Made by a program: the position numbers and the translations under genes
The notes under the pieces: model-generated
Seen by the model: the letters and a program-made list of their open reading frames with translations, nothing else
The model's database searches: none
Told to the model about the DNA's origin: nothing
In this document: positions 36,286 to 46,350 of the stretch, in pieces
Layout of the letters: every line of letters begins with the position of its first letter
Position numbering within the stretch: the stretch's first letter is position 1
Source: Panorpa germanica
Lineage: Eukaryota > Arthropoda > Insecta > Mecoptera > Panorpidae
Assembly: GCA_963678705.1 (NCBI GenBank)
Contig: OY783221.1
Location: 10,912,001 to 10,976,000 of the forward strand
DNA length: 64,000 nucleotides
Direction of reading: 5' to 3'

Positions 36286-36775
36286 AAGTTGGCATCGTTA
36301 CATATTATATTCCATTCTATTCTATATTCTTTGCACAGTCATTTTAATTTCGTATTTGTATTTTAAGAGTAAACCAATAATAGAAATGTTAGAGTTGAAA
36401 GGAAAAAGGAAAAGGAAATGCTCTGAATATAAATACCCTTCAAAGGATATCACATCCTGAATATGGTTTGTGAATCTCATATATTCATTTGTATAAGTAT
36501 TTATTTATATTATACTTTTAGGGTCCTATTGCAGATGTTTTCCATGTAAAATTTTCATATTAATGTCCTTTTATTCTAACGAGATAACGGCGACAAAATG
36601 GCGGCATTTATTCTGTAATACATTTATGTATTGTATTGTAAATATGAAAAATGATGCCAAGATATTTATATGAACAATCTCTGAAAGTTATAGTTGTGTT
36701 AACTTTTTATATATTTTTAATATTACTGATATACAAATAAAGGAAAATTTAAAATGTTATGGATGCATATTTATG

Positions 36776-37110
36776 TACGAAGTTTGGCTATTAAATAACG
36801 AGACTGTAACAGCTGTTTATCATGAAGCCTTCTCTTTCAAACGCAGTGCCTCTCGCTTCTGTAACCAATCAGTTTCGCAGGGAAAATGTTAAGTGTAACA
36901 ATAGAGCAACGAATTGTTATGAAATTTCACATGAATCTTCGACAAACCGCTACTGAAACTTATAATTTATTGAAAGAAGTGTAAGGCAATGATTGTTTAT
37001 CGCGTACACGTGCTTTTGAGTGGTTTAAGCGATTTTAAGATGATCAAGAAGACGTTCTCTTCGCACTTTCACGTTAAAAACGCATGACAATATCGAAAAA
37101 ATCTAAATCT
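36776..37110 (+). pseudogene. mariner transposase 5' fragment
   Basis: Begins with a mariner-type terminus, TACGAAGTTTGGCTATTAAA then TAACGAGACT. From 36886 the frame reads MLSVTIEQRIVMKFHMNLRQ and TATETYNLL, then after an in-frame stop CLSRTRAFEWFKRF. This is the N-terminal DNA-binding region of mariner transposases (KSATETFEML...SRARCFEWHxRF). A second stop and a frameshift follow, then RTFTLKTHDNIEKI, the linker region. The catalytic DDD domain and the 3' terminus are missing. It lies within the Helitron-like composite. Confidence 0.9.
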
Positions 37111-37451
37111 CGCGATCTTTTTCTTTTCTAGCTATTACGGCATTCTTTCCAACAATAATTAGCTCTATTTGGTATTGTACTTTGTTTCATCCATCTTCTT
37201 CTTCATATCCTATTTAATATTTACGCTATTACAAGTTATTTAAGTTAACAATGTTATTAAAATTAAATTAGTAGTAACCTTTCTAAAATAAGCAAGTTCT
37301 AGACTAAATTTAATTTAATTACCTTATATTATAGGCACCTCCGTATGTAATAAATAACTTAATAATAATATTTTGATATGACACAGTTAACACAAATTAA
37401 TTTCCTTTTCAAACTTTATAGATAGTTCATGCAATATTGCTATTCATGCAA
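37111..37451. other. AT-rich filler within composite
   Basis: No recognisable element sequence between the mariner fragment and the Helitron-type 5' end at 37452. Confidence 0.4.
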
Positions 37452-37515
37452 TCTTATATTATAATGTCCGAGGTGTATGTTTGTTTTCTTATATTCTTAT
37501 ATGTTTATATTCTTA
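37452..37515 (+). mobile_element. plus-strand Helitron-type 5' terminus fragment
   Basis: TCTTATATTATAATGTCCGA then GGTGTATGTTTGTTTTCTTA matches the 5' start of the 39122 element, but on the plus strand and preceded by A. It is cut off at 37515, where the minus-strand units begin with CTAG. A plus-strand relative therefore seems to have been hit by the tandem units. Confidence 0.65.
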
Positions 37516-38312
37516 CTAGAGTTTACCCCCGTCGCAATGCGACGTCTTTTTGGCGTGTATCATTTAAATCCAATAAAATAATTCGTAATTAAATTTCATA
37601 TTTAACTGTTCTATTTTTAAATTGAAATAATAAATAAACTCGCGCACATATACACACATATAAATTGACTAAAAAAATATTATTTTTTTTTCAAAATAAA
37701 AAATATTTTCAATTTATGCGTTATTTGACCAACTTTTTTTCAAAATTTGGGATTTTTTTTTTCGATTCGTAAATAAGTTACCAAGATTAGCCTACATACA
37801 AAATTTCAATTTTCTAGCACAATTTTTACTCTCAGCAAATACTGCCCCCGTGCCCCCCAATAAAATTTTAAAATTTGGAATTTTTTTTTAATAATAATAT
37901 ACTTAATTATTCTAGAATCCAGAATATGAACTTTCTCCAAAGTTCCCTAGCGGGCCCCCGAATTTCTTCAACCCCCCCTTTTTCAATTTTTGAATTTCTA
38001 CTTTTTGAGAAATGTCAACATTAAGTACCTTAATACACATGCAAAATTTCAACTTTCTATCTTTTACGACTTAAAAGTAATACTGCAAAAAAGGGCTCAC
38101 TTTTTTCCAGTTTTTCCAAAATTACGGGTTTCCAGGAAATTCAGGGAAAAATCCGGGGACGTCAAAAGTCTTAGAATTTTTTTCTCTACGAAATAGGAAA
38201 TTTTTAAAAACTTTCCTGGAGCCGTTTTCGAGATGCCATACAAAATTCGAACCAAACATATAAACACATAAACATATAAGAATATAGATATACACTTGGG
38301 TCATTATAATAT
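37516..38312 (-). mobile_element. Helitron-like unit 1 (about 797 bp)
   Basis: The 3' end (left) is CTAGAGTTTACCCCCGTCGC with hairpin 37530-37544. The 5' end (right) has ATATTATAATGACCCAAGTG on the minus strand. The whole unit aligns with unit 2 at an offset of 798 bp, with only scattered differences and small indels. Non-coding: the open frames in the 5' part follow repeat sequence. Confidence 0.85.
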
Positions 38313-39122
38313 ACTTGAGTTTATCCCCGTCGCAATGCGACGTCTTTTTGGCGTGTATCATTTGAATCCAATAAAATAATTCGTAATTAAATTTCATATT
38401 TAACTGTTTTATTTTTAAATTGAAATAATAAATAAACTCGCGCACATATACACACATATAAATTGACTAAAAAAATATTATTTTTTTTTCAAAATAAAAA
38501 ATATTTTCAATTTATGAGTTATTTGACCAACTTTATTTCAAAATTTGGAATTTTTTTTTTTGATTCGTAAATAAGTTACCAAGGTTAGCGTATACACAAA
38601 ATTTCAACTTTCTAGCACAATTTTTACTCTCGGCAAATACTGCCCCCGTGCCCCCAAATAAAATTTTGAAATTTTTAATTTTTTTTTATTAATAATATAC
38701 TTAATTATTCTAGAATCCAGAATATGAACTTTCTCCAAAGTTCCCTACCGGGCCCCCGAATTTCTTCAACCCCCCCTATTTCAATTTTTGAATTTCTAAT
38801 TTTTGAGAAATGTCAACATTGAATACCTTAATACACATGCCAAATTTCAACTTTCTATCTCTTACCAACTCAAAGTAATACAGCAAAAAGGGCTCACTTT
38901 TTTTCCAGTTTTTTCAAAATAACGGGTTTCCAGGAAATTCAGGGAAAAATCCGGGGACGCCAAAAGTCTTAGAATTTTTTTCTCTACGAAATAGGCAATT
39001 TTCAAAAACTTCCCTGGAGCCGTTTTCGAGATGCCATACAAAATTCGAACCAAACATATAAACATATAAGAATATAAGAATATAAGAACACAAATATACA
39101 CCTGGGACATTATAATATAGGA
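38313..39122 (-). mobile_element. Helitron-like unit 2 (about 810 bp)
   Basis: Direct tandem neighbour of unit 1. Its 3' hairpin is at 38328-38342, but its CTAG is mutated to CAAG. Its 5' end TCCTATATTATAATGTCC at 39122 abuts host T at 39123. Shared segments include GGAGCCGTTTTCGAGATGCC and CATACAAAATTCGAACC. Confidence 0.85.
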
Positions 39123-39185
39123 TAGACACGCCAATACACATTTATTAACATCAATTTCAATCAACAATTGAAAAATCGACCACTA
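39123..39185 (-). repeat. interspersed repeat family X, reverse copy, right part
   Basis: TAGACACGCCAATACACATT, then TATTAACATCAATTTCAATC and AACAATTGAAAAATCGACC. This is the continuation of the copy broken at 35903. Confidence 0.88.
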
Positions 39186-39766
39186 AAAAATGAGGACGCG
39201 TTGTGATTTTCGTTGAACCTGTACCCTACGTGAATGGTTGTCTGCAAATTTTACAATAGACCATTATCAGATTATTAATGACCCACGTGGCTTAAGTCTA
39301 AGCTTCATTGTTCCCATTAAATAATAACAGTACGTAGTAAAAAACCCATCGTCATGTTCCGTCTAGTTCCGCTTGATGGATGTCACTTAATTATGACATA
39401 TTGCTCAGAAAATTACGTTATAAGTAAACCGTGAAAGAGCAATGACTAACCCAGCCTGCAAGCCGTGAGTAAGACCATAATGTTATGAAATGAGTTGCGC
39501 TAAAAATACACAGAAATGGATAAATTAAGGTTCTATTTTATACAACAATACGAGATGTTCTAATAATACCGTTGCTGGTATGCAATTCCTCTGAAAATAG
39601 GTTATTGGCAAGGATGATTCATTTGCAGATATAGAAATGAATTCCACAATAAGAAGAAATATATTCTCTAAAAAAAAGTAGCCGCATTTATAGGCTATAA
39701 GTATTGTGATAAAAGTGTTGAAACATATTTTTTTATGAAATTGTAGCTTTGTAGACAGATAGGACC
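39186..39766. other. non-coding stretch
   Basis: No supported feature beyond short similarity of 39186-39250 to the left extension of repeat family X near 32335-32530. Confidence 0.4.
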
Positions 39767-39769
39767 TTA

Positions 39770-40089
39770 GGCCTGTCGCACACTGTAAGCGTATTTCGCG
39801 CTACTACGCTTTACCTATCCGAACCCTGTAAATGTAATAAATCTCGCACATTGCAAGAGACAAAGCTGTCCGAATACGGGCGTTACGTAGCTTTCAATTT
39901 TAACCCAGCGTATACATGCTACAACGATAAATCTATCTGAACCTTGTAAATGCAATCTGAAAGTGAAAGGAACATGGAAGAGAATACAATAGTCTCTTTC
40001 ATAACAGTGGTGTATCGATACAAATTAAGTCACCGATTTTCGACAGAATTTCGCCGTCTCTGAAATACGTTTGCAGTGTGTGACAGGCC
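39770..40089. mobile_element. MITE with GGCCTGTC ends (PIF/Harbinger-like), 320 bp
   Basis: Left GGCCTGTCGCACACTG, right CAGTGTGTGACAGGCC, flanked by TTA at 39767-39769 and 40090-40092. Internal GCTACTACGCTTTACCTATC and GTGTATCGATA are shared with the 680-bp element at 4298-4977. It looks like a shorter member of that family. Confidence 0.88.
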
Positions 40090-40092
40090 TTA

Positions 40093-40476
40093 CTTTGCAA
40101 GTTTTTCAGTTAATAATATTGACAAATAAAACTGTAGTAAAAATGCACCTTCTGGTTAATAAATCTGGAATTCTGGAAAAATGTTTTTTAAACAAATTTA
40201 AAAAAGAAAACCACTTCACCGTTTTGTATTTAAGATAAAAATAATATAAAATATCATATTTTTTAACTTCACCATGTTCTTTTCATGGTTTATGGTGATT
40301 CGGCAACGCTGCGCGCAAAATTATGTCTTTAACTAAAACTATGTACTTTACGTCAATTCTTTTATTTAAAAGGAACTTAGAGTAAATTAGAGGAACTGGG
40401 TAATCATATTGTTTATAAAACAATGTCTAACAAAATATATATTTAAAATTCTAATTCTTCTTTTTTTTTTTTGCAG
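40093..40476. other. non-coding stretch upstream of candidate exon B
   Basis: AT-rich, ending in an uninterrupted T tract (about 40461-40472) that serves as the pyrimidine tract of the predicted acceptor. Confidence 0.45.
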
Positions 40477-40539
40477 AAGGTAAGCAGCTGCTCTGCCCCC
40501 ATTATTTCTACCTATTACAACCAAGGTCTTCATACGAAT
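40477..40539 (+). other. candidate internal exon B (63 bp)
   Basis: Preceded by CTTC, a run of about twelve T and GCAG; followed by GTAAGT. Both splice signals are close to consensus. The 63 bases are GC-richer than the flanks and open in phase 0, starting KVSSCSAPIISTYYNQG. Because exon A (5772-5831) is also a multiple of three and open in phase 0, the two could be joined in frame. A second strong donor, AAG|GTAAGC, lies only three bases into the exon. The site could therefore also act as a three-base micro-exon or a recursive-splice-like site. The peptide is not recognised. Confidence 0.4.
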
Positions 40540-41460
40540 GTAAGTTTGTACTTTTTATTTGTAAATAAATTAGCAAAAAAAATTATTTAAAATTAAATTA
40601 TTAAAAAAAGGAAATAATTATAATGAGATACGCAATATATCAAATTTAATTTAAATTGATTATGATATGTTATGATAGTGGGTGGAAGTAAGGAGAGGGT
40701 GTATGGGAAGAGGAGTATGGGGTATGATACGAACTAATGTTCTATTGTACTTAAATAATAATTATTACACAATAACACTAACGAAGGCATCAATAAACGG
40801 AATTAAATTATAATTACATAAATTTAATTCTATTAGTTAACATTACATTAGATGCATAGGCGTCCACAGAAATGTTTAAAGGGTACCACAAATTTTAGAT
40901 TCGATTCTATCTAGACTTATCAAATATTCTTTTTGATTTAGTGTAAAACTCGATATTTAAAGCCAGGGGAGGATGTTTAATATTAGCCCCTACCTGCGGA
41001 CGCCCATGCATGATGTATGTGCTCTCATATATGGTACACGGGCACACCGTGATAGGAGGACATGACATGACATGTGTGTATTATCCTATTGTAGTACTCG
41101 AAATATAATCCAATTATAATGAATTTATTGTTCCCTATTTTTACACACATACATTACAATACATATATTCTACTAAACATATTAAACGATTTTTAGGGTT
41201 ATTTAAAATAACAAAAGTTACCTACTTGTTTGTTACGTAAACAATGTTACCTAATATACCAAGTTTTGTGACTTATTTTATTGCTTCTTGTGAAATAAAT
41301 TTACCTTTTTCCGAATTAACATATTCTTCTTAAGAAGGCTTCTTTAAGGACGTTCCAAGGGGTAGATAGAAAGATTCGCAAAGCATTCTGGGGAGAGGGG
41401 GTAGTTAGAGACATCTATTTTATTTGGCACAATGAATAGTTTTTATTTTTAAGGAACGTC
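40540..41460. other. non-coding stretch with small inverted repeat
   Basis: ATGCATAGGCGTCCACA at 40852-40868 pairs with TGCGGACGCCCATGCAT at 40995-41011, suggesting a 160-bp element with GGGCGTCC-like ends. Otherwise no feature. Confidence 0.45.
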
Positions 41461-41462
41461 AT

Positions 41463-41521
41463 TTAAAAAAAAAAAAAAAAAATCCATATTCCGCATACAG
41501 ATGAGAGGAGGGGGGGGGGGT
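41463..41521. repeat. poly-A and poly-G tracts
   Basis: A run of about seventeen or eighteen A at 41464-41482 and a run of eleven or more G at 41510-41520. Such runs are error-prone in assemblies. Confidence 0.8.
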
Positions 41522-43054
41522 ATGATTCATGGCTACGTAGGTTATGGGTGTCTCTCAAAGAACAGTGATGCTGCCGAACTGGCTCCGAATATGACTTACC
41601 GAAAAATACCCCTATGCTGCGTTCCACTAAGCGTTCACAACGTCCAAAATATTCGAAAAAGTCACTAATGACGTCATTAATCGCTCACGCCAAGCGTTGG
41701 GAAGAGCTGGGTCGTAGTGGTCGTTGTTGAGCATTTCGGCGCAATGTTTAAACATAACGCAACACTTAAAGATGGTGATGAACGAGAAAATTAATTTATA
41801 TGATTCGGAAAGAGATATTTTATTGAATTTATTATATATTATATAATTAAAACATCCGTTTCAACATAGGTCGGTGTAGGGTTCGTATGTTAAAAATGCA
41901 AATTTTGACAGTCAAAATCAAAAAATTTAGTATTGCAAGGAGTATTGAAACTTTTTCTACGTATAAACGAAATTAATAAATATACAGTACAGTAGTAGCA
42001 AGGTGCAAAGTTTTTTTTAAATTTTAAAAAAATTTACGACTTCAAAAGCTCTATTAGATTAGGAGCACATCTGACAAACCCCAAAAAATAAAGCAATTAA
42101 CATACCTACTTAAATTGGGCCACTGTTGTCATTTAACTGTCAGAAATTGGGTTTTTATAAAAATAACATAAAAATGGTTGTTAAAAATAAAAAATCAGAC
42201 TTCGCCTAAGGCATGTATCAACTAGCATCTTGCTATCAAACACCCTGTATATATAAATTCTCAAGTGATTCTCTTGGGAACTTTCTTGAACATTCAGATA
42301 ACTCATAAATGCAAGTAAACCAAATTATAATGCATATAAACTTGTCGAATACTGACTTAATATTCGTAGATGTTTCACTAATGAACTGGGTATTCGATAT
42401 ACATACATAACGAATATTTATATATGTAAAGCAAAGCACGAAGTTTTCCTTGCATTTCCGCTGCGAAAACGAACCAGTGGATTCGTGGGTTAATTCAATG
42501 CCCAGAGTACGCTGATGTTCCGCGGGTCTTCCACGTGGAAGTACAATATTGGTTTAGTAAAGCAGTAAAGCAAATCCGCACAAATAAATAATTGAAAGTA
42601 TAAAGTTGTGTTAAAATTCCAACCTCAAAACCATCTCTGTTTATATTATTAATAAAGATTTCTTCTCAAAAACAAAACGAGCACAGGCTCCAGTTCCAGC
42701 TCCAGCTCGATCTTGTTCATATTACGTTTGTTTAAACAGCAGGTTTTCTAAACTTTGTCTTCACTTGTATTTGGGATAATCAAGCTAAGACTCGTAAGAT
42801 GTATACAAGTGTACTGTACAGTATAATTAAATAAAACTAAGAATATTTAAATGTAAAGCAAATAATGATTTACACAATTTAAAATATGGTGTCGTTAATT
42901 ACCCGTAATAAACATTAATATTCATAAAATCTCATTCAATGCAGAGTGATAAGGTAAACACAAGTGTGCTTCATGCCACATCGTACGCATGATACTGTTC
43001 TACTCGTCTCTGATTTACAGGAATCTATAAGGAATGGGCTTGCGAACTCTCGCC
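41522..43054. other. non-coding stretch
   Basis: Contains an ACACCCTGTA repeat-end motif at 42238. A GC-richer segment at 42450-42540 has no recognised coding or splice context. Nothing else found. Confidence 0.4.
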
Positions 43055-43365
43055 GTTTTTTCATTTTCGATTGAAATAAAGGTTAATATATGTAACAGTA
43101 TATTGGCGTTTTTATTTTTCTAAATATCCAAAAGTTGACGGAATTATAACTATATCAAATTTGAATTTGAATTTCAGTCACAGAAGAAATAAGTAATCGA
43201 GATTATCCTTCCTATTTCACAACCTCAATAATATAATACTTCATGGGATACACAAATCAGCTGTTAGTGGTAAGTGACGTATCATAAAAGAGATGGCAAA
43301 TCATCGGGTATGATGTACCATGCCTTGGAATTTTCTATAACGTTGAATGCCTTTAATAATATATT
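43055..43365 (+). repeat. interspersed repeat family X, truncated by an insertion
   Basis: TTTTCATTTTCGATTGAAAT through AAGTTGACGGAATTATAACT to ATAACGTTGAATGCCTTTAA. It is cut off at 43365, where the 3' end of an I-like element begins. It is closest to the copy at 47641-47990, with which it shares a segment (GATGGCAAATCATCGG-like) absent from the 32530 subfamily. Confidence 0.75.
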
Positions 43366-43738
43366 TTTTTGAGTGCATTAACTTTCGCACTTAAAACATT
43401 ATTTACATTTATAAACATTTACAATATATAATGTACAACTTATAGATACTAGTAAGGCATTTAAAATAAAGATATTGAATTAGTTTTATTGATAAAGTCA
43501 ATAAGGTTTTTGAGACTTTCTCTGCTTTCAAATATCAACCTATATTCCTCAGGCATATTACAACCTTGAGTATTGAAGAATAATATGCTTTATCGTTAGT
43601 TGGCTGTTACATTGTTCACATATTGGTTGTGGTTCTCTTTTGAATAAGTAGGTATAAGTAATATTTGTATGATCTATCATGAGGGTAGATATTACTACTT
43701 CCAGCCTGCCATTTAGTCCGACTGGTAATTTAATTAAT
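43366..43738 (-). pseudogene. I-like non-LTR retrotransposon 3' fragment (copy b)
   Basis: The minus strand reads VGLNGRLEVVIS, then YTYLFKREPQPICEQCNSQL, then TIKHIILQYSR with a stop. After a frameshift it continues MPEEYRLIFESRESLKNLID to the natural end ISLF-stop. It is a sister of 24300-24705 and preserves the C-terminus that copy lost, but has a Cys replaced in the knuckle. The 3' tail is at the left with T-rich DNA and TGAGTGCATTAACTTTCG. It interrupts repeat family X on its left and is followed directly by a mariner end on its right. Confidence 0.85.
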
Positions 43739-43739
43739 T

Positions 43740-44000
43740 TATACGAGGTCTATACAAACAAAAGGTAACTTTATTTTTTTCGAAAAATATTTATTTATTC
43801 ATCACTATCTACGTTGTCTCCTTTAAAGTAATCTCCCTCAGATATAATATATTTGTGCCAGCGCTTTTTCCAATCCTCGAAGCACTCCTAATATGCACTT
43901 TTTGATATGGCCTTCAACTCTTCCGTCTTTATCTCTTTAATCGAGGCAAATCTCCATCCTTCATGGGTCTTCTCCGTTTTGGGAATAGGAATATTGTAGG
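43740..44000 (-). pseudogene. mariner-like transposase C-terminal fragment
   Basis: The left border TATACGAGGTCTATACAAAC has the usual form of one mariner terminal repeat group. On the minus strand, upstream to downstream: KTEKTHEGWRFASIKEIKTE, then after an in-frame stop ECFEDWKKRWHKYIISEGDY, then FKGDNVDSDE and stop. This is the well-known C-terminus of mariner-type transposases of the SETMAR/FLJ37770 style. The catalytic core and the other end are absent. Confidence 0.85.
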
Positions 44001-44106
44001 TAGAAACTTTAAGCTAATATCACTTGTTGATCGTAATCACTTTTGAACGTGACGCGAAATTTGAAGAGTCACTTTATTTTAACAAACATCGTTTCTAATG
44101 ATAAAG
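44001..44106. other. short non-coding spacer
   Basis: No feature recognised between the mariner fragment and the next retrotransposon. Confidence 0.4.
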
Positions 44107-44119
44107 TGATAAGAAATAT
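44107..44119. repeat. target-site duplication, left (13 bp)
   Basis: TGATAAGAAATAT, repeated at 44685-44697. Confidence 0.8.
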
Positions 44120-44684
44120 TATTATTATTATTAATTGTTTATTGTTCGTCTTTCGGCTTTACAATCTACATTCTTAATACATTTCATATACTTCAACTTA
44201 CAATTAAATTTACATTATTCTAGACCTTTTTATTTCCAAAAGTACTTTCTGCTTCTTCTTCTCTTGACCCTCTTCCTTCATTTTCCCTAGTCTTCCTTCT
44301 GTACTGGTCTCTTCCCTAGTCTATTTTTCTGGGCTGAAGTTTAACTGTTTCCTCGCTACTTCTTTCTTTCTCCTGCTTCCCTTCACTGCCTCTTTTAGTA
44401 CTTCCTTTCTCTTTCTGTTCCTTATGCAACCCAGCCACTAGTTTATTTATTCTCCTGTTTTTTTCTTTCCTTCTTACTATTTCCGCCATCCACCTCTTTC
44501 CTTCACTGCCTCCCTTTAATGTGTGGCCAATATTCCTTTCGCTCGCTACTTTTTCCTTACACTCAAACTTAATGTGCTCCAGCGTTTCGTCCTCCGCTCC
44601 GCACACTCTACACTTTCTTTCCTCACTACTATCCCAGTATCTGTTTCCTTTTTCCTCATTTCCCAATCTAAACCTTGCTGTTAA
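44120..44684 (-). mobile_element. 5'-truncated non-LTR retrotransposon (family 1, copy e)
   Basis: From about 44666 the minus strand is open for 116 codons to 44316: GNEEKGNRYWDSSEERKCRV, the knuckle CRVCGAEDETLEHIKFEC, a basic segment WMAEIVRRKEKNRR and a charged tail. It is closely similar to copy a, and it keeps a C-terminal region that copy a has lost by a deletion. The left end is (ATT)n, the reversed (TAA)n tail, next to TTTCGGCTTTACAATCTACA, which is shared with copy a. A 13-bp duplication flanks it. Confidence 0.9.
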
Positions 44685-44697
44685 TGATAAGAAATAT
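44685..44697. repeat. target-site duplication, right (13 bp)
   Basis: Same as 44107-44119; followed by a TA run to about 44709. Confidence 0.8.
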
Positions 44698-44699
44698 AT

Positions 44700-45790
44700 A
44701 TATATATATCTCTGTTTACCACTACTTCGTTTTATAATCAGTGATCTTCTAACTAATTACCAAGAGACAATTTGGGTGATTCATAATATAAATTCTTTCA
44801 AACAGCAATTTACGCACTCAGCTATTGACGCCACCTTACCTCCCCTATGCACTTAACTTTATTTCCTGTATTTTAATTAAATGATCGGGTGCATATATTT
44901 CTTTGTGTTATAGCTATACATTCAATATACAACACATAGTTCCCCTTTGGAGACAATCATTCCACTTCCTGTTAATTATAGTTTTTAATTAAGTTAGATA
45001 AGAAAGACAATTTAATTTTTATTATTAATATTGTTTTTTATTTGTTTATTCATAGTTGTATGTTAGTAGTAATAATAGAAGTAACTAAACGCATAAAACA
45101 AACTATGAATATTAAAACTATTATCGTTTTAATTTAATAAATACGTTTTTATTACGATTAAAAATATCTTGCTTTCTATCTGTCAGTATTATTAAAAACA
45201 AAAAGTACATTCGAATGAGAAAGAAGTTATGTTTTAGGGATCCCATTACTAAAATAATGATCTGCGATTATATAAATTACGATAATTAAGACAATAAAAT
45301 TATTCTTGACGACAAATTTATGAGACCTTTAGAACAGACGTGACGTACTTAAAAAAATAAGTTTGTTGTTGTGGGCACTAAAATTCTAACACTACTTTTT
45401 TCCTTTTTGCACATACAAAAACAAAATTACTTCTTATCCAACTCCATTTTATAAATAGAAATTTTAAAATTTAAATATTGAAAGATATAATAACTAGGTT
45501 TATTTAAAATAGATATAGAAAATGTATAACAAATGTAGTAGAAAATTTATATATCATTAAAAATACTTTGAACTTGAACTTGAAAATTTTAACACTACTC
45601 AATAGGTCAAAAGATTAAGTAACTCTCACACTACAACCGTATTCGTGCGACTCGCTGTTTTTCAATAAGTAAGTAATGTTTATTAATACACCACTGCATG
45701 TACTATATACGTTCGTATTTAAAATATGGTTCATTCGTCTCGGCATAAAAGTTCCGCAATTGGATCTACTTTTTGCCGTTGAAATGCGAG
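44700..45790. other. AT-rich non-coding stretch
   Basis: Starts with a (TA)n run and holds nothing else recognisable. Confidence 0.45.
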
Positions 45791-45794
45791 CATT

Positions 45795-46350
45795 TTGGGA
45801 TGCATGCATAGATTAGGGTGTAAAAAGCATGCCAAAAAGAAAAATGAAGAACTGAACATAAAATACAGGAATATGAATTGGCTAATTAAGCGACGCTCTG
45901 AACTAAACATTGAAAACAAGGTGCTAAAGACAGTGAGGACGTATCGAGTGCAACTCTGGGGTTGCACCAAGAAATTCAATGTTAAAGTTCTAAGTTTTAA
46001 ACGTTCTAAAGTAAAGTTCTGCGAAGAATAGTTAATGCACCGTAGTATATCCGCATTGATGACATATATAGAGAAGATTAACACAGTCTGAGAAGAAATC
46101 AAAACTATAGCAGCGAAGCACGAGTTTAGACTTCGTAACCACGAAAATATCACCGAGACGCAAATGTTGCATGATAGTAATGATGTTCGAAGACTTCGCA
46201 GGACTAAACCTTTGGACCTAGTAACCTAATCATGTAGAATTGTTCATTGAAGCAATCTCTACCACACCGTGTAATTATTGAAATGTAAGCTACTAAATAA
46301 GTATATCTATACTTAGTTGTACTCTTATCGAAAATAAATAAAAAAAAAGG
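45795..46350 (+). pseudogene. Jockey-like retrotransposon 3' fragment (copy b)
   Basis: The plus strand reads ELNIKYRNMNWLIKRRSELN, IENKVLKTVRTYRVQLWGCT, then after a frameshift RRIVNAP-stop-YIRIDDIYRED. After a further shift it reads IKTIAAKHEFRLRNHENI and NDVRRLRRTKPLDLVT-stop at 46229. These are successive blocks of the Jockey RT C-terminus (YRxMxWLLxRxSxLSIxNKxLLYK, QLWGC, NAPWYxRN, NDVRRLKRTKPLDLV). At least two frameshifts and several stops are present. A T-poor, A-rich tail with poly(A) ends near 46350. Confidence 0.88.

Larger units (their letters stand above)
35904..39122 (-). mobile_element. Helitron-like composite insertion (3.2 kb)
   Basis: On the minus strand the element starts TCCTATATTATAATGTCC at 39122. 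It ends with a perfect hairpin CGTCGC-TTT-GCGACG, about ten bases, and CTAG at 35904, followed by host T. A 5' TC, a 3' CTAG preceded by a GC hairpin, and insertion between A and T without duplication are the Helitron hallmarks. Inside are two tandem units of about 800 bp (37516-38312 and 38313-39122), a third 3' terminus, a minisatellite and a dead mariner fragment. No helicase or Rep domain is visible, so it is non-autonomous. Confidence 0.8.

Noticed and set aside
37990..39167. Open frames on the minus strand near 38.2 and 39.0 kb as a duplicated gene
   Set aside because: Both are the same part of the tandem Helitron-like units, with no known domain. Similarity is due to unit duplication and not to protein constraint.
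41464..41520. Poly-A tract as a retroposon tail
   Set aside because: No coding or repeat sequence could be attached to it and no flanking duplication was found.
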